In this document: piece after piece, positions 27,566 through 36,217 of the stretch | How positions within the stretch are numbered: the stretch's first letter is position 1 | Layout: each line of letters starts with the position of its first letter | Source of the DNA: Pseudoxanthobacter soli DSM 19599 | GTDB lineage: Bacteria > Pseudomonadota > Alphaproteobacteria > Rhizobiales > Segnochrobactraceae | Length of the DNA: 64,000 nucleotides | Assembly (NCBI RefSeq): GCF_900148505.1 | Contig: NZ_FRXO01000004.1 | Coordinates: 186,001-250,000, forward strand | Direction: 5' to 3' | The notes under the pieces: generated by a model | What the model was told of the DNA's origin: nothing | Databases searched by the model: none | The model's input: the letters and a program-made list of their open reading frames with translations, nothing else | Position numbers and translations under genes: made by a program

Positions 27566-28579
27566 ATGTTGAACTTCGACAAGGACCGCTTTGTGCGTAT
27601 TGAGAGCGGCGCCGTCTCCATCGCTGGTGACGTGCGTTCGCTTATGCGCAAGCTGGTGTCGGATGGTGCAGAGCGGCTGTATTTCATGGGAACGGGCGGC
27701 GTGCAGATCCTGACGCAGCCCGCTATCGAACTGGCGCAGCGCTATTCGACGTTCCCTGTCGGCGCGCAATATCCGGCGCAGGTCGTGCTCGATCCCCCGG
27801 CAGGACTGGATGACAAGGCCATCGTGGTCATCCCTTCCCTTTCGGGCACCACCAAGGAAAGCGTCGAACTCCTGAGCTTCCTGAAGAAGCGGGGCGTTCG
27901 CACGATTTCCCTGACCGGCCACAAGGATACGCCGGTTGCCCGTGAGACGGACTACAACTTCACCAACTTCGCCGAAGACGACACGTCGTCGGAATCGTTC
28001 TATCTGCAGACGATGCTGATCGTTCTCGCACTGCTCGACGCGCGCGGCGAAATCGACGACTTCGACGCCATCGTCGCCGAACTGCAGCGCCTTCCTGCTC
28101 TGCTCGTCGACGCCAAGGCCGCGTTCGAGGATCAGGCCGCCAAGCTCGCCCGCACCATCAAGGACGAGACCTACCACATCTTCACCGGCGCGGGCTCTGT
28201 CTGGCCGGAGGCGAACTATTACGGCATGTGCATCCTGGAAGAGATGCAGTGGATCCGCACACGGCCCGTTCATGCGGCGGACTTCTTCCATGGCACGCTC
28301 GAACTGGTCGAGCCCGGCGTCAGCGTCTTCGTCTTCAAGGGCGAGGACGTCTATCGTCCGCTTTCGAACCGCGTCGAGAACTTCGTGAAGCGCTACACCG
28401 ACCGGGTCTGGGTGCTCGATGCCGCCACGGTCGAACTGCCGGGCATCTCGGCGCGCGTGCGCAGCCTGATCTCGCCGATCCTGCTCGCCACGCTGCTGGA
28501 ACGCCTCAGCGCACATCTGGAGGTGCTTCGCGACCATCCGCTGACGACGCGGCGCTACTACAAGCGCGTCGAATACTGA
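27566..28579 (+). CDS. frlB: Fructosamine-6-phosphate deglycase-like SIS-domain protein
   Basis: A 337-residue protein with two SIS domains, the size of FrlB, which cleaves 6-phospho-fructoselysine (or other 6-phospho-Amadori compounds) to glucose-6-phosphate plus the amine. Visible motifs are MGTGGVQILTQPA (phosphosugar loop, about residues 38-50), PSLSGTTKESVELLSF near 90 and GAGSVWPEANYYGMCILEEM near 212, where the Glu residues lie in the FrlB/GlmS-type active site, plus HAADFFHGTLELV. The start at 27566 has AGGGA upstream; the 40-codon extension back to 27446 covers the operator and is rejected. It is the first gene of the operon. Which amine it releases is not determined. Confidence 0.87.
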   Translation: MLNFDKDRFVRIESGAVSIAGDVRSLMRKLVSDGAERLYFMGTGGVQILTQPAIELAQRYSTFPVGAQYPAQVVLDPPAGLDDKAIVVIPSLSGTTKESVELLSFLKKRGVRTISLTGHKDTPVARETDYNFTNFAEDDTSSESFYLQTMLIVLALLDARGEIDDFDAIVAELQRLPALLVDAKAAFEDQAAKLARTIKDETYHIFTGAGSVWPEANYYGMCILEEMQWIRTRPVHAADFFHGTLELVEPGVSVFVFKGEDVYRPLSNRVENFVKRYTDRVWVLDAATVELPGISARVRSLISPILLATLLERLSAHLEVLRDHPLTTRRYYKRVEY

Positions 28580-28596
28580 GCGCGGCCAAGCCGCGC
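28580..28596 (+). terminator. Hairpin between deglycase and binding-protein genes
   Basis: A perfect 7-bp stem GCGCGGC/GCCGCGC with loop CAA, starting directly after the deglycase stop codon. It is more likely an mRNA processing or attenuation element than a full terminator, because the operon clearly continues. Confidence 0.4.
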
Positions 28597-28680
28597 CCGG
28601 GACCGTGACTTCGAGCCTGCCCATAGAGCCCATCAATTGAGCCTGTGATCCCAGAACCAATGACTCGGAAGGAACTGCCC

Positions 28681-29997
28681 ATGAAACGTTCGTTGCATGT
28701 CGTAGCGGTCGCGATGACCGCGGTCTCGGTGCTCGGCCTTATGGCCGGCAAGGGTTACAGCGCCTCGAAGCCGGTGGTGGCCGAGCCGGATGCGAAGGTC
28801 GACTATAACGGCACCATCTCGGTGCTGACGAAGTTCGGCCTCCAGCAGCTTTCTCCTTATTTCGTGAATATCGCGAAGGAATACGAGAAGCTTCATCCGG
28901 GCGTTAAGGTCGAGCTGATCCAGGAGAGCGACGACAGCGTCAAAGGCAAGACCAAGGCGCTGGTCGCCTCCAATTCTCTCCCGGACATCTACTTCACGTG
29001 GACCGGAAGCTGGGGCGAGAATTTCGTGCGTGGCAACCGGGCCGTCGATCTGACTAAGGTCATCGGCCCGGATACGGAGTGGGGCAAGACGCTGGCGCCC
29101 GCCGCCGTCAAGGCCTTCACCTACAACGGCAAGGACTATGGCATCCCGCTTTATCTCGATGCCAAGTTCATGGGATACAACAAGAAAATCTTCTCCGATC
29201 TGGGGCTTTCCGTCCCCGGGACTCTGGACGATCTTCTGAAGAGCTGCGACGCGATCCGCAAGTCGGGCAAGACGCCGATTTCGTTCGGCAACAAGGAAGC
29301 CTGGCCGGCGGTGCATTATGCCGGCCAGCTGCTCGCCTATAACGTGCCGCAGGCGACGCTGGAGCGCGACTTCGACCCGAAGACCGCCGAGTACACCGAT
29401 CCGGGCTACGTCGCAGCGCTCAAGCAGTTCAAGGACATCATCGACCGCTGCACCGACGGCGCCGCGACCAACGGCACCTCCTATGCTTCGGCCCTTCAGG
29501 CGCTGAGCAATACCGACTCGGCGATGTATTATCAGGAGATCATCGAGTTCGATCAGAGCGCCGGGGCCGACACGCCGCTGAAAGTGGCCGATTTCGGCTT
29601 CTTCCGCCTGCCGCCGCCGGCCGATGCGAAGGGCGACGTCAAGGCCATCGAGGGCGCGCCCGAGGGCTACATGATCAACACGGCCTCGGACAACGTCCCG
29701 CTTGCGATCGACTTCATGAAGTTCGTCACGTCGGTGCCGAACGCGAAGGTGCTGTCCGCCCCGCCCTACGGACAGCCCAGCGCCACCATCGGCGGCGCCG
29801 ACGAGGCGGATATGAACCCGGCCGTGGTCGCAGGCCTCAAGGACATCAGCGAGGCTTCCTACCTGATGCCCTGGCTCGACACCGCCAACGGGCCGCGCGT
29901 CGCCTCTGCCTGGCTCGCCAGTCTCCAGGCGCTGGTCGGCGGCACCATGACGCCGGAAGACGTCATGAAGCAGGTGAAGCAGGCCGCCCGCAAATGA
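28681..29997 (+). CDS. ABC importer substrate-binding protein (CUT1 / FrlO-like)
   Basis: A 438-residue periplasmic binding protein of the SBP_bac_1 (maltose-type) family. The start at 28681 has GGAAGGAAC upstream and begins a signal peptide (MKRSLHVVAVAMTAVSVLGL, cleavage near residue 31). In the mature part, TISVLTKFGLQQLSPYF, the NSLPDIYFTW segment and NGKDYGIPLYLDAKFMGYN are typical of the family. It sits in the operon with FrlB-, FrlC- and FrlD-like enzymes, so the ligand is probably a fructosyl-amino acid or related Amadori product, as for FrlO of Bacillus subtilis. Its stop overlaps the first permease start in ATGA. Confidence 0.9.
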   Translation: MKRSLHVVAVAMTAVSVLGLMAGKGYSASKPVVAEPDAKVDYNGTISVLTKFGLQQLSPYFVNIAKEYEKLHPGVKVELIQESDDSVKGKTKALVASNSLPDIYFTWTGSWGENFVRGNRAVDLTKVIGPDTEWGKTLAPAAVKAFTYNGKDYGIPLYLDAKFMGYNKKIFSDLGLSVPGTLDDLLKSCDAIRKSGKTPISFGNKEAWPAVHYAGQLLAYNVPQATLERDFDPKTAEYTDPGYVAALKQFKDIIDRCTDGAATNGTSYASALQALSNTDSAMYYQEIIEFDQSAGADTPLKVADFGFFRLPPPADAKGDVKAIEGAPEGYMINTASDNVPLAIDFMKFVTSVPNAKVLSAPPYGQPSATIGGADEADMNPAVVAGLKDISEASYLMPWLDTANGPRVASAWLASLQALVGGTMTPEDVMKQVKQAARK

Positions 29998-30959
29998 CGG
30001 GAACGGCTGCAGCGATGGGACGTGCCGCCTTCACGCAAGGCGGCACGGGTTCCGGCGGCGGGCCGAGGGTTCGGTCCGTCCGCCTGCGCCGGTGGCTGTC
30101 CTTTCGCTGGGCCGCCGTCGCGATGATCCTGGTCGGCTGGTTCGTTTACTATCCGATCGTCGACAATTTCCTCGTCAGCACAACCGAACAGGACATCTTC
30201 ACCGGCGAGGTGACCTATGTCGGGCTCGGCAACTACGCCCGCCTGCTCGACGATCCGGTGGCGTGGACGGCCCTCTCGAACAATCTGCTCTACGCCGTGA
30301 TCTCCATCGTGTTCCAGGTGTTCGGCGCCTTCCTGTTGGCCGCGATCATCGAGGGGCTCAGCAGCGAATACTGGCGGAGATTCTGGCGTGCGGTCTATTT
30401 CGTGCCTTCCGCGATCTCGATCACCGTCACGGGCCTGCTGTTCTATTTCATCTACCAGCCGAAGGTTGGCCTGCTGGACGTCGTGCTCGTCCACCTCGGC
30501 CTTCAGGACTTGATCCTGCCGTGGCTCGGCAGCGAGCGCTCCGCGATCTACGCCGTGATCGCCATGAGCCAGTGGCAGGGTTTCGGCTATTCGACGCTCC
30601 TGTTTGCCATCGCGATCCAGAAGATTCCGCGTGAGCTCTATGACGCCGCCACCATGGATGGAGCCGGGCCGCTCAGGAAGCTCTGGAGCATCACCTTCCC
30701 GCTCACCCGCGAAATGACCGGGCTCATGGTGATCGTCACCATCACCGGCGCCTTCCAGGTTTTCAACGAGGTGATGGTCATGACAGCCGGCGGCCCGAAC
30801 AACAGCAGTCAGGTGCTCGGAACATGGCTCTATCAGCAGGGCTTCATCGAGAACAACTTCGGCTACGGAGCGGCGATCGCGGCCGTGATCTTCATAGCGA
30901 CGATGCTCACGGGGGCGGCGCAGCTCTGGTACACGCGGCGTCGGAGGGTTCAGCTATGA
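29994..30959 (+). CDS. ABC importer permease 1 (MalF / FrlN type)
   Basis: A 321-residue inner-membrane permease with about six membrane segments after a 40-residue cytoplasmic N-terminus. The cytoplasmic coupling (EAA) loop reads YDAATMDGAGPLRKLWSIT near residues 215-233. Together with permease 2 it forms the heterodimeric channel of the Amadori-compound importer. It overlaps both neighbours by ATGA. Confidence 0.92.
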   Translation: MTGTAAAMGRAAFTQGGTGSGGGPRVRSVRLRRWLSFRWAAVAMILVGWFVYYPIVDNFLVSTTEQDIFTGEVTYVGLGNYARLLDDPVAWTALSNNLLYAVISIVFQVFGAFLLAAIIEGLSSEYWRRFWRAVYFVPSAISITVTGLLFYFIYQPKVGLLDVVLVHLGLQDLILPWLGSERSAIYAVIAMSQWQGFGYSTLLFAIAIQKIPRELYDAATMDGAGPLRKLWSITFPLTREMTGLMVIVTITGAFQVFNEVMVMTAGGPNNSSQVLGTWLYQQGFIENNFGYGAAIAAVIFIATMLTGAAQLWYTRRRRVQL

Positions 30960-31816
30960 CGGCGGCTGGCTCAGCCGTCCGCGGCCGGTCCGCGAACGTG
31001 TGGGCGGTGATCGCCCGCGTGTTCCTCCACGCCTTCCTGATCTGCCTCGGCATCGTGGTGATCTATCCGCTGATCTGGATGACGCTGAACGGCTTCAAGG
31101 ACAACGTCCAGATCTTCGGCAATCCGTTCGCCCTGCCCTCGCACTGGGTCTGGCAGAACTACGTTCAGGCCTGGAACCAGGGCGTGCGCAACTACGTCGC
31201 CGTCAGCCTTCTGGTCACGGTCGCGTCGGCCGCCTGCACCGTGCTTGTCAGCGCCTGGACGGCCTACGGACTGACCCGCACCAGGATGCCGATGAAGCCG
31301 CTGGTGGTCGCGATGGTGCTCGGCGGACTGATGCTGAGCCCCACCGTAGCCCTTATTCCGCTTGTGCGGATGCTGCAGGCACTCGGCCTCTACAACACAT
31401 ACTGGGCGCTCATCATCCTCTATACGGCGTTCCGCATCCCGTTCACGACCTTCCTGATCCGCGCCTACATGCTCGACCTGCCGAAGGATCTCGACGAGGC
31501 GGCAACAATGGACGGCGCCAGCGAGGGTCAGATTTTCTGGCGGGTGACGCTGCCGCTCTGCCGCCCCATCATCATCTCGTGCGTCATCCTGCACGTGCTG
31601 TTCGCCTGGAATGAATATCTCTTCGCGATGATCTTCACGAGCGGTACGGATCTTCAGACGCTTCCAGTCGGCCTCACCTCCATCATGGCGAAGCACGGGA
31701 CGAATTACGCCGTCGTCTTCGCGGCAATGACGGTCTCGGCACTTCCGATCGTCGTCGTGTTCTTCGCCGCGCAGCGCTACTTCATCCGCGGCCTGTCCGA
31801 AGGCATGGGCAAGTAA
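30956..31816 (+). CDS. ABC importer permease 2 (MalG / FrlM type)
   Basis: A 286-residue inner-membrane permease with six predicted membrane segments. The coupling loop is DEAATMDGASEGQIFWRVT near residues 180-198. The start at 30956 is set by the ATGA overlap with permease 1. A longer open frame upstream lies inside that gene and is a shadow. The pair belongs to the CUT1 class of carbohydrate importers; the matching ATPase is encoded at 35056. Confidence 0.92.
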   Translation: MTAAGSAVRGRSANVWAVIARVFLHAFLICLGIVVIYPLIWMTLNGFKDNVQIFGNPFALPSHWVWQNYVQAWNQGVRNYVAVSLLVTVASAACTVLVSAWTAYGLTRTRMPMKPLVVAMVLGGLMLSPTVALIPLVRMLQALGLYNTYWALIILYTAFRIPFTTFLIRAYMLDLPKDLDEAATMDGASEGQIFWRVTLPLCRPIIISCVILHVLFAWNEYLFAMIFTSGTDLQTLPVGLTSIMAKHGTNYAVVFAAMTVSALPIVVVFFAAQRYFIRGLSEGMGK

Positions 31817-31864
31817 GCCGGACAACCTGCGGCGCTACGACAAGATCGCCTGAGAGGAGCCTTT

Positions 31865-32719
31865 ATGCCTCAGCTTGCCTTACATCAGCTCATCGGGGCG
31901 AACTTCAGCTTCCAGCATTTCCCGTTCGAACGCGTCGCGGCCGTGCTCAGCGGCTTCGGCTTCAGCGAGATCGAGCTCTGGGGCGTCGCACCCCACCTCG
32001 ACCTTTACCATGCGACCGATGCGCGGTTGGATGCGGTTCGCGGCGTGCTTGGAGACAACGGCCTTTCGGTCTGGTGCTTCACGCCCGAGCAGGTGCTCTA
32101 TCCGCTCAACATCGCCTCGGGGGACGCGGAGATCAGGCGCGACAGCATCGATCGCTTCCGACGCGCCGCCGATATCTGCGCGACGCTCGGCGCCCGCTAT
32201 CTGTTCCTGACGCCCGGCCGCGGCTTCGAGGACGAAGCGCCGGATGTCGTCTGGGACCGTTCAGCCTCCGCGCTGCGCGAGATCGCTGGCCACGCTCGAG
32301 CCAACGGCGTGCGCTGCCTGCTGGAACCGCTTCAGCGGGTCGAGACCAACGTCTTCACCGACGCCGCGGGCCTCAGGCGGATGCTCGACGAGGTCGATGT
32401 GGACACCATGGACGTTGTGCTCGATTCCGTCGGGATGGCAACCGCCGGCGATACGGTTGCGACCTATATCGAATTGTTCGGGTCGCGGCTCGCCCATGTG
32501 CAGCTCGTCGATGGCAATCCGGCAGGTCATCTCGTCTGGGGCGACGGGTCTCTGCCGCTCGGCCGCTATGTCGAGGACCTTGCCGAGGCGGGCTATCGCG
32601 GCAAGATCACGTTCGAGCCCTTCGGCAACGGGTCCTACGCACTCGATCCGGTCGCCGCGTGGAAGCGCTGCCTCGACGGGATTGCCCCCTATCTCGACCG
32701 CTCCATGGTGCCGGCATGA
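31865..32719 (+). CDS. frlC: Sugar isomerase/epimerase, FrlC-like (xylose-isomerase-like barrel)
   Basis: A 284-residue TIM-barrel protein of the AP-endonuclease-2 family. It follows E. coli FrlC (fructoselysine 3-epimerase) closely in layout: IELWGVAPHLDLY, then FTPEQVLYPLNIASGD and RRDSIDRFRRAADI, which match the equivalent FrlC segments. Metal and catalytic residues are Glu in CLLEPLQ, Asp in VVLDSVG, His in LAHVQLVDG and Glu in ITFEPFGNG. FrlC converts psicoselysine to fructoselysine, so this enzyme would widen the range of Amadori substrates. A GGAG motif lies 9 bases before the ATG, and the stop overlaps the kinase start in ATGA. Confidence 0.8.
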   Translation: MPQLALHQLIGANFSFQHFPFERVAAVLSGFGFSEIELWGVAPHLDLYHATDARLDAVRGVLGDNGLSVWCFTPEQVLYPLNIASGDAEIRRDSIDRFRRAADICATLGARYLFLTPGRGFEDEAPDVVWDRSASALREIAGHARANGVRCLLEPLQRVETNVFTDAAGLRRMLDEVDVDTMDVVLDSVGMATAGDTVATYIELFGSRLAHVQLVDGNPAGHLVWGDGSLPLGRYVEDLAEAGYRGKITFEPFGNGSYALDPVAAWKRCLDGIAPYLDRSMVPA

Positions 32720-33585
32720 GCGCGGTCAGGACAGCAAGGCTCGTCGCGGTCGGTGACAACTGTCTCGACGCCTATCTCACCCACGGCATCCTCACGGTCG
32801 GCGGCAACGCGCTCAATGTCGCTGCGCAATGGCGGCGGAATGGCTGGGCTGCGCGTTATTTCGGCGCCGTCGGCACCGATGGCGAAGGCGATATCGTACT
32901 CGCAGAACTCGCACAGGTCGGGCTCGATCCGGCCGATGTGGAACGCCGCGGCGGCGACACCGCGGTGACGCTGATCCGCGACGACAACGGCGACCGCACC
33001 TTCCTGCTCGAGGCCTTCGGCGTCGGCGAGAACTACATGCCGACGCCGGACCGCTACTCCGCGGCCGCGACGGCCGACTGGGTCCACCTCGGCACCAACG
33101 CAAATGCCGATCTCCTGCGCCGTCTCGTCTCCGACGGCGTCGCCTTCAGCGTCGATGTCTCGACGGCCCACTTCAAGCTGCCGCTTGCCGGCGTGCCGCT
33201 GGTGTTCGCCTCCGGCCCGGATGATCCCCACCTACCCGTGGAGCCGGTGTTCGAGAGGTTCCGGGCCGCCGGCGCAGGTCGCGTTGTGCTCACCTGCGGC
33301 AGGCGCGGCGCCTGGCTGGACGATGGCGGTACGCTCCACCACGCCCCCGCCACGCCAACCGATGTGGTCGATACATGCGGCGCCGGCGACAGCTTCATCG
33401 CGACGTTCGTGACGGCGTTCTGCTGCGAGCGGCGTCCCGCCGCCGAGGCCCTGCGCATGGCCTCGGTCGCAGCCGCCGAAACGTGCATGCATCGAGGCGG
33501 CTTCCCGCAGGCGCCGCGTCCCATCCCGGACTGGCTGCCGCGGAAGTATGCGGCCGTCGTCCCCCTCGCGCACGGAGACCGGTGA
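32716..33585 (+). CDS. frlD: Fructosamine 6-kinase, PfkB family (FrlD-like)
   Basis: A 289-residue ribokinase-fold sugar kinase. It begins LVAVGDNCLDAY, the FrlD-type opening, with GGNALNVAAQWRRNG as the substrate lid and VVDTCGAGDSFIATF (near residue 217) as the ATP and catalytic-Asp motif. VFASGPDD also parallels FrlD. The enzyme would phosphorylate the imported fructosyl-amine at C6, giving the substrate of the FrlB-like deglycase. The start at 32716 is fixed by the ATGA overlap with frlC; the open frame further upstream is an out-of-frame shadow. Confidence 0.88.
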   Translation: MSAVRTARLVAVGDNCLDAYLTHGILTVGGNALNVAAQWRRNGWAARYFGAVGTDGEGDIVLAELAQVGLDPADVERRGGDTAVTLIRDDNGDRTFLLEAFGVGENYMPTPDRYSAAATADWVHLGTNANADLLRRLVSDGVAFSVDVSTAHFKLPLAGVPLVFASGPDDPHLPVEPVFERFRAAGAGRVVLTCGRRGAWLDDGGTLHHAPATPTDVVDTCGAGDSFIATFVTAFCCERRPAAEALRMASVAAAETCMHRGGFPQAPRPIPDWLPRKYAAVVPLAHGDR

Positions 33586-35003
33586 TGTCGACGTTTCACA
33601 TGCGCCAACCCGCCGTCGCCGCCCCCGCGGATCGCTCGTTCTGGCTCCAGGATATCGGCGCCGAGGTTGCGACACAGCCGCTGCGGGGTGCCACCGTCGC
33701 CGATGTCGCCATCGTCGGCGGCGGCTACGCAGGGCTGTGGACGGCGCTGCGCATCCGGGAACTCGCCCCCGAAACCCGCGTGACGGTGATCGAGGCCGAC
33801 CTCTGCGGCTCCGGCGCGTCCGGTCGCAACGGCGGGCAGGTGCATTCCTGGTTCGCCGAACTCGACCTGATCAGCCGGGTCGTCGGCACGGACGAAGCGC
33901 GCCGGCTCTGTGCCGACACGGTCGACGCGATCGCGGATCTTGCCGACCTGCAGCGCACCGGCACCATCGACATGGATCTGCGGCTCGACGGCTGGCTGTG
34001 GACGGCGAGTTCCATTGCCCAGGAAGGTGCATGGTCGCGCGCGCTCGCCATGACCGAGGCCGCCGGCGACGACCGTTTCAAGGTGCTGTCGGCGGAGGAG
34101 ATCGAACGCCGCACCGGCTCCTCGGCATCCTATGCCGGCATCATCGAGCCGAACGCAGGCACCGTGCATCCCGCGAAGCTGGCCGCCGGGCTGCGCGCCC
34201 TTGCCATCGCCCGGGGCGTGACCATCCACGAGCGCAGTCCGGTGACTGCCATCGTTCCGGGCAGGACCTGCACGGTGCGCACAGCGCACGGCGAAGTGCG
34301 CGCCGAGAAGGTCGTCCTCGCGGCCAATGCCTGGCTCTCAGCGCTGCCGGAGCTGCGTCGCCACCTCTATGTTGTCGGAAGTCAGGTGATCGCGACGGCG
34401 CCTGTGCCGGATACGCTCGATCGCATCGGCTGGCGCGACGGCGCCTCGATCTGCGACTCCCAGAGCCATGTGCTCTATTACCAGCGCACTCCGGGCGGGC
34501 GGGTGATCTTTGGCCGGGGTGGCGGCAACATCGCCTTCCGCGGCGATTTCGGGCAGGCGTTCAATCGCAGTCCCGACCGCGGCCACCACAACCTGCGGGA
34601 ACTGCACCGTGTCTATCCGGCGCTGCGCGGCGTGCCGGTCGAATACGACTGGGCCGGGCCTATCGATTGCGTGCCCGAGCATATTCCGGTGTTCGATCAC
34701 CTCTCCGGACATCCGAACATCTTCTTCGCCATGGGCTTCAACGGCACCGGCATCGCGCAGACGCCGATCGGTGGCCGCATCCTCGCCAGCCTCGTGCTGG
34801 AGCGGAAGGATCGCTGGAGCGAGAGCGGACTGGTCGGACTTTCGCGGCGCAAGACCCTGCCGCCGGAGCCCTTCCGCTATCTCGGCGCGAAGCTCGTCCG
34901 CAGCGCGGTCAGCCGCAAGAACGAAGCCGAGATCCGCAATCTCCAGGCGGGGCCGCTGACGCGGGCCGTGCTGCGCCTGATGCCGGGCAGCGGCGAACAC
35001 TAA
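33585..35003 (+). CDS. FAD-dependent amine/amino-acid oxidoreductase (DAO family)
   Basis: A 472-residue flavoenzyme. The FAD dinucleotide-binding motif is VAIVGGGYAGLWTALRI (about residues 42-58), followed by CGSGASGRNGGQVHSW. The mid-part VVLAANAWLSALPELRRHLY and the end FAMGFNGTGIAQTPIGG are typical of the DAO/gamma-glutamylputrescine oxidase group. The start overlaps the kinase stop in TGATG, so it belongs to the Amadori operon. Possible roles are an amadoriase (oxidative deglycation of fructosyl-amino acids, a second route beside FrlD/FrlB) or oxidation of the amine released by the deglycase. No membrane segment is evident. The classical Bacillus and E. coli frl operons lack such a gene. 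Confidence 0.85.
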   Translation: MSTFHMRQPAVAAPADRSFWLQDIGAEVATQPLRGATVADVAIVGGGYAGLWTALRIRELAPETRVTVIEADLCGSGASGRNGGQVHSWFAELDLISRVVGTDEARRLCADTVDAIADLADLQRTGTIDMDLRLDGWLWTASSIAQEGAWSRALAMTEAAGDDRFKVLSAEEIERRTGSSASYAGIIEPNAGTVHPAKLAAGLRALAIARGVTIHERSPVTAIVPGRTCTVRTAHGEVRAEKVVLAANAWLSALPELRRHLYVVGSQVIATAPVPDTLDRIGWRDGASICDSQSHVLYYQRTPGGRVIFGRGGGNIAFRGDFGQAFNRSPDRGHHNLRELHRVYPALRGVPVEYDWAGPIDCVPEHIPVFDHLSGHPNIFFAMGFNGTGIAQTPIGGRILASLVLERKDRWSESGLVGLSRRKTLPPEPFRYLGAKLVRSAVSRKNEAEIRNLQAGPLTRAVLRLMPGSGEH

Positions 35004-35055
35004 GCCCGATCGTCGCCCGCCCATCCCCGCCGACACTCGAAGCAGGAACGACACG

Positions 35056-36168
35056 ATGGCCGACCTCATGCTCCGGAACGTCCGCAAGTCATACGGCAGC
35101 CTGGACATTCTTCACGGCATCGACCTGACGATCACGTCGGGCGAACTGATCGTCTTCGTCGGTCCTTCCGGATGCGGCAAGTCCACGCTGTTGCGCGCGA
35201 TCGCGGGGCTGGAGGACATCACGTCGGGCGAGTTCCGCATCGATGGCGCGCTGATGAACGATGTGCCGCCCTCGCGCAGGGGCATCGCCATGGTATTTCA
35301 GTCCTACGCGCTCTACCCGCACATGACGGTCTACGAGAACATGGCGTTCGGCATGAAGATCGCCCGGGAGAGCAAGGCCGAGATCGATCGCCGTGTGCGG
35401 CAGGCGGCGGAGATCCTGCAGCTGACGCCCTATCTCGACCGGGTTCCGAAGGCCCTGTCCGGTGGGCAGCGCCAGCGCGTCGCCATCGGTCGGGCCATCG
35501 TGCGCAATCCCAAGGTCTTCCTGTTCGACGAGCCGCTATCGAACCTCGATGCCGCGCTGCGCGTCGCGACCCGGATCGAGATCGCCAAGCTCAAGCAATC
35601 GATGCCGCAGACCACGATGATCTATGTCACCCACGATCAGGTGGAGGCGATGACCCTCGCCGACCGCATCGTGGTGTTGAAGGATGGCCGCATCGAGCAG
35701 GTCGGCACGCCGATGGAACTCTACCGGACGCCGGCGAACCTGTTCGTGGCACGCTTCATCGGCTCGCCGGCGATGAACATCCTGCCGGCCACCGTGAAGG
35801 CGGCCGGTGCTACGACGACCGTCGCCCACGCCAGCGGCCCGGAGACGGTCGTGCCGATTGCGATGCCATCCGCAACGAAGGGAACGCCGGTCCGCGTCGG
35901 CGTTCGGCCCGAGGATCTCTTCCTGAGCGACAGTGGAACACCGCTGTTCGAGGGCCTCGTCGACTTCATCGAGCAACTCGGCGAGGTGCAACTCGTCTAT
36001 CTCGATATCGGCCGCGAGGGCGAGCCGGTGATCGCCAAGCTGCCCGGCAGCGCCAGGATCGAGCGCGGTCAGTCGCTGAAGCTCTCCGCCCTGCCCGGGA
36101 ACCTGCATCTGTTCGATGCCGAGGGCCGTTCGCAGCATCCCGCCTTCCACCCGCCCCTCGCGGCCTGA
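35056..36168 (+). CDS. ABC importer ATPase (MsmX/UgpC/MalK type)
   Basis: A 370-residue ATPase: Walker A GPSGCGKST at residues 36-44, signature LSGGQRQRVAIGRA near 135, Walker B VFLFDEPLSNLDA and switch VTHDQVEAMTLADRI. The C-terminal 120 residues form the TOBE/OB regulatory domain of CUT1 importers. It probably energises the permease pair at 29994-31816; in Bacillus the shared ATPase MsmX does this for Frl. It is 52 bases after the FAD enzyme gene and ends the operon, facing the convergent RpiR regulator with a small CGGGCG/CGCCCG hairpin at 36187-36203 between them. Confidence 0.93.
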   Translation: MADLMLRNVRKSYGSLDILHGIDLTITSGELIVFVGPSGCGKSTLLRAIAGLEDITSGEFRIDGALMNDVPPSRRGIAMVFQSYALYPHMTVYENMAFGMKIARESKAEIDRRVRQAAEILQLTPYLDRVPKALSGGQRQRVAIGRAIVRNPKVFLFDEPLSNLDAALRVATRIEIAKLKQSMPQTTMIYVTHDQVEAMTLADRIVVLKDGRIEQVGTPMELYRTPANLFVARFIGSPAMNILPATVKAAGATTTVAHASGPETVVPIAMPSATKGTPVRVGVRPEDLFLSDSGTPLFEGLVDFIEQLGEVQLVYLDIGREGEPVIAKLPGSARIERGQSLKLSALPGNLHLFDAEGRSQHPAFHPPLAA

Positions 36169-36217
36169 ACCGGCGCTCCAGAGTCCCGGGCGACGGGCGC
36201 CCGATAGAAGTGCCGCC

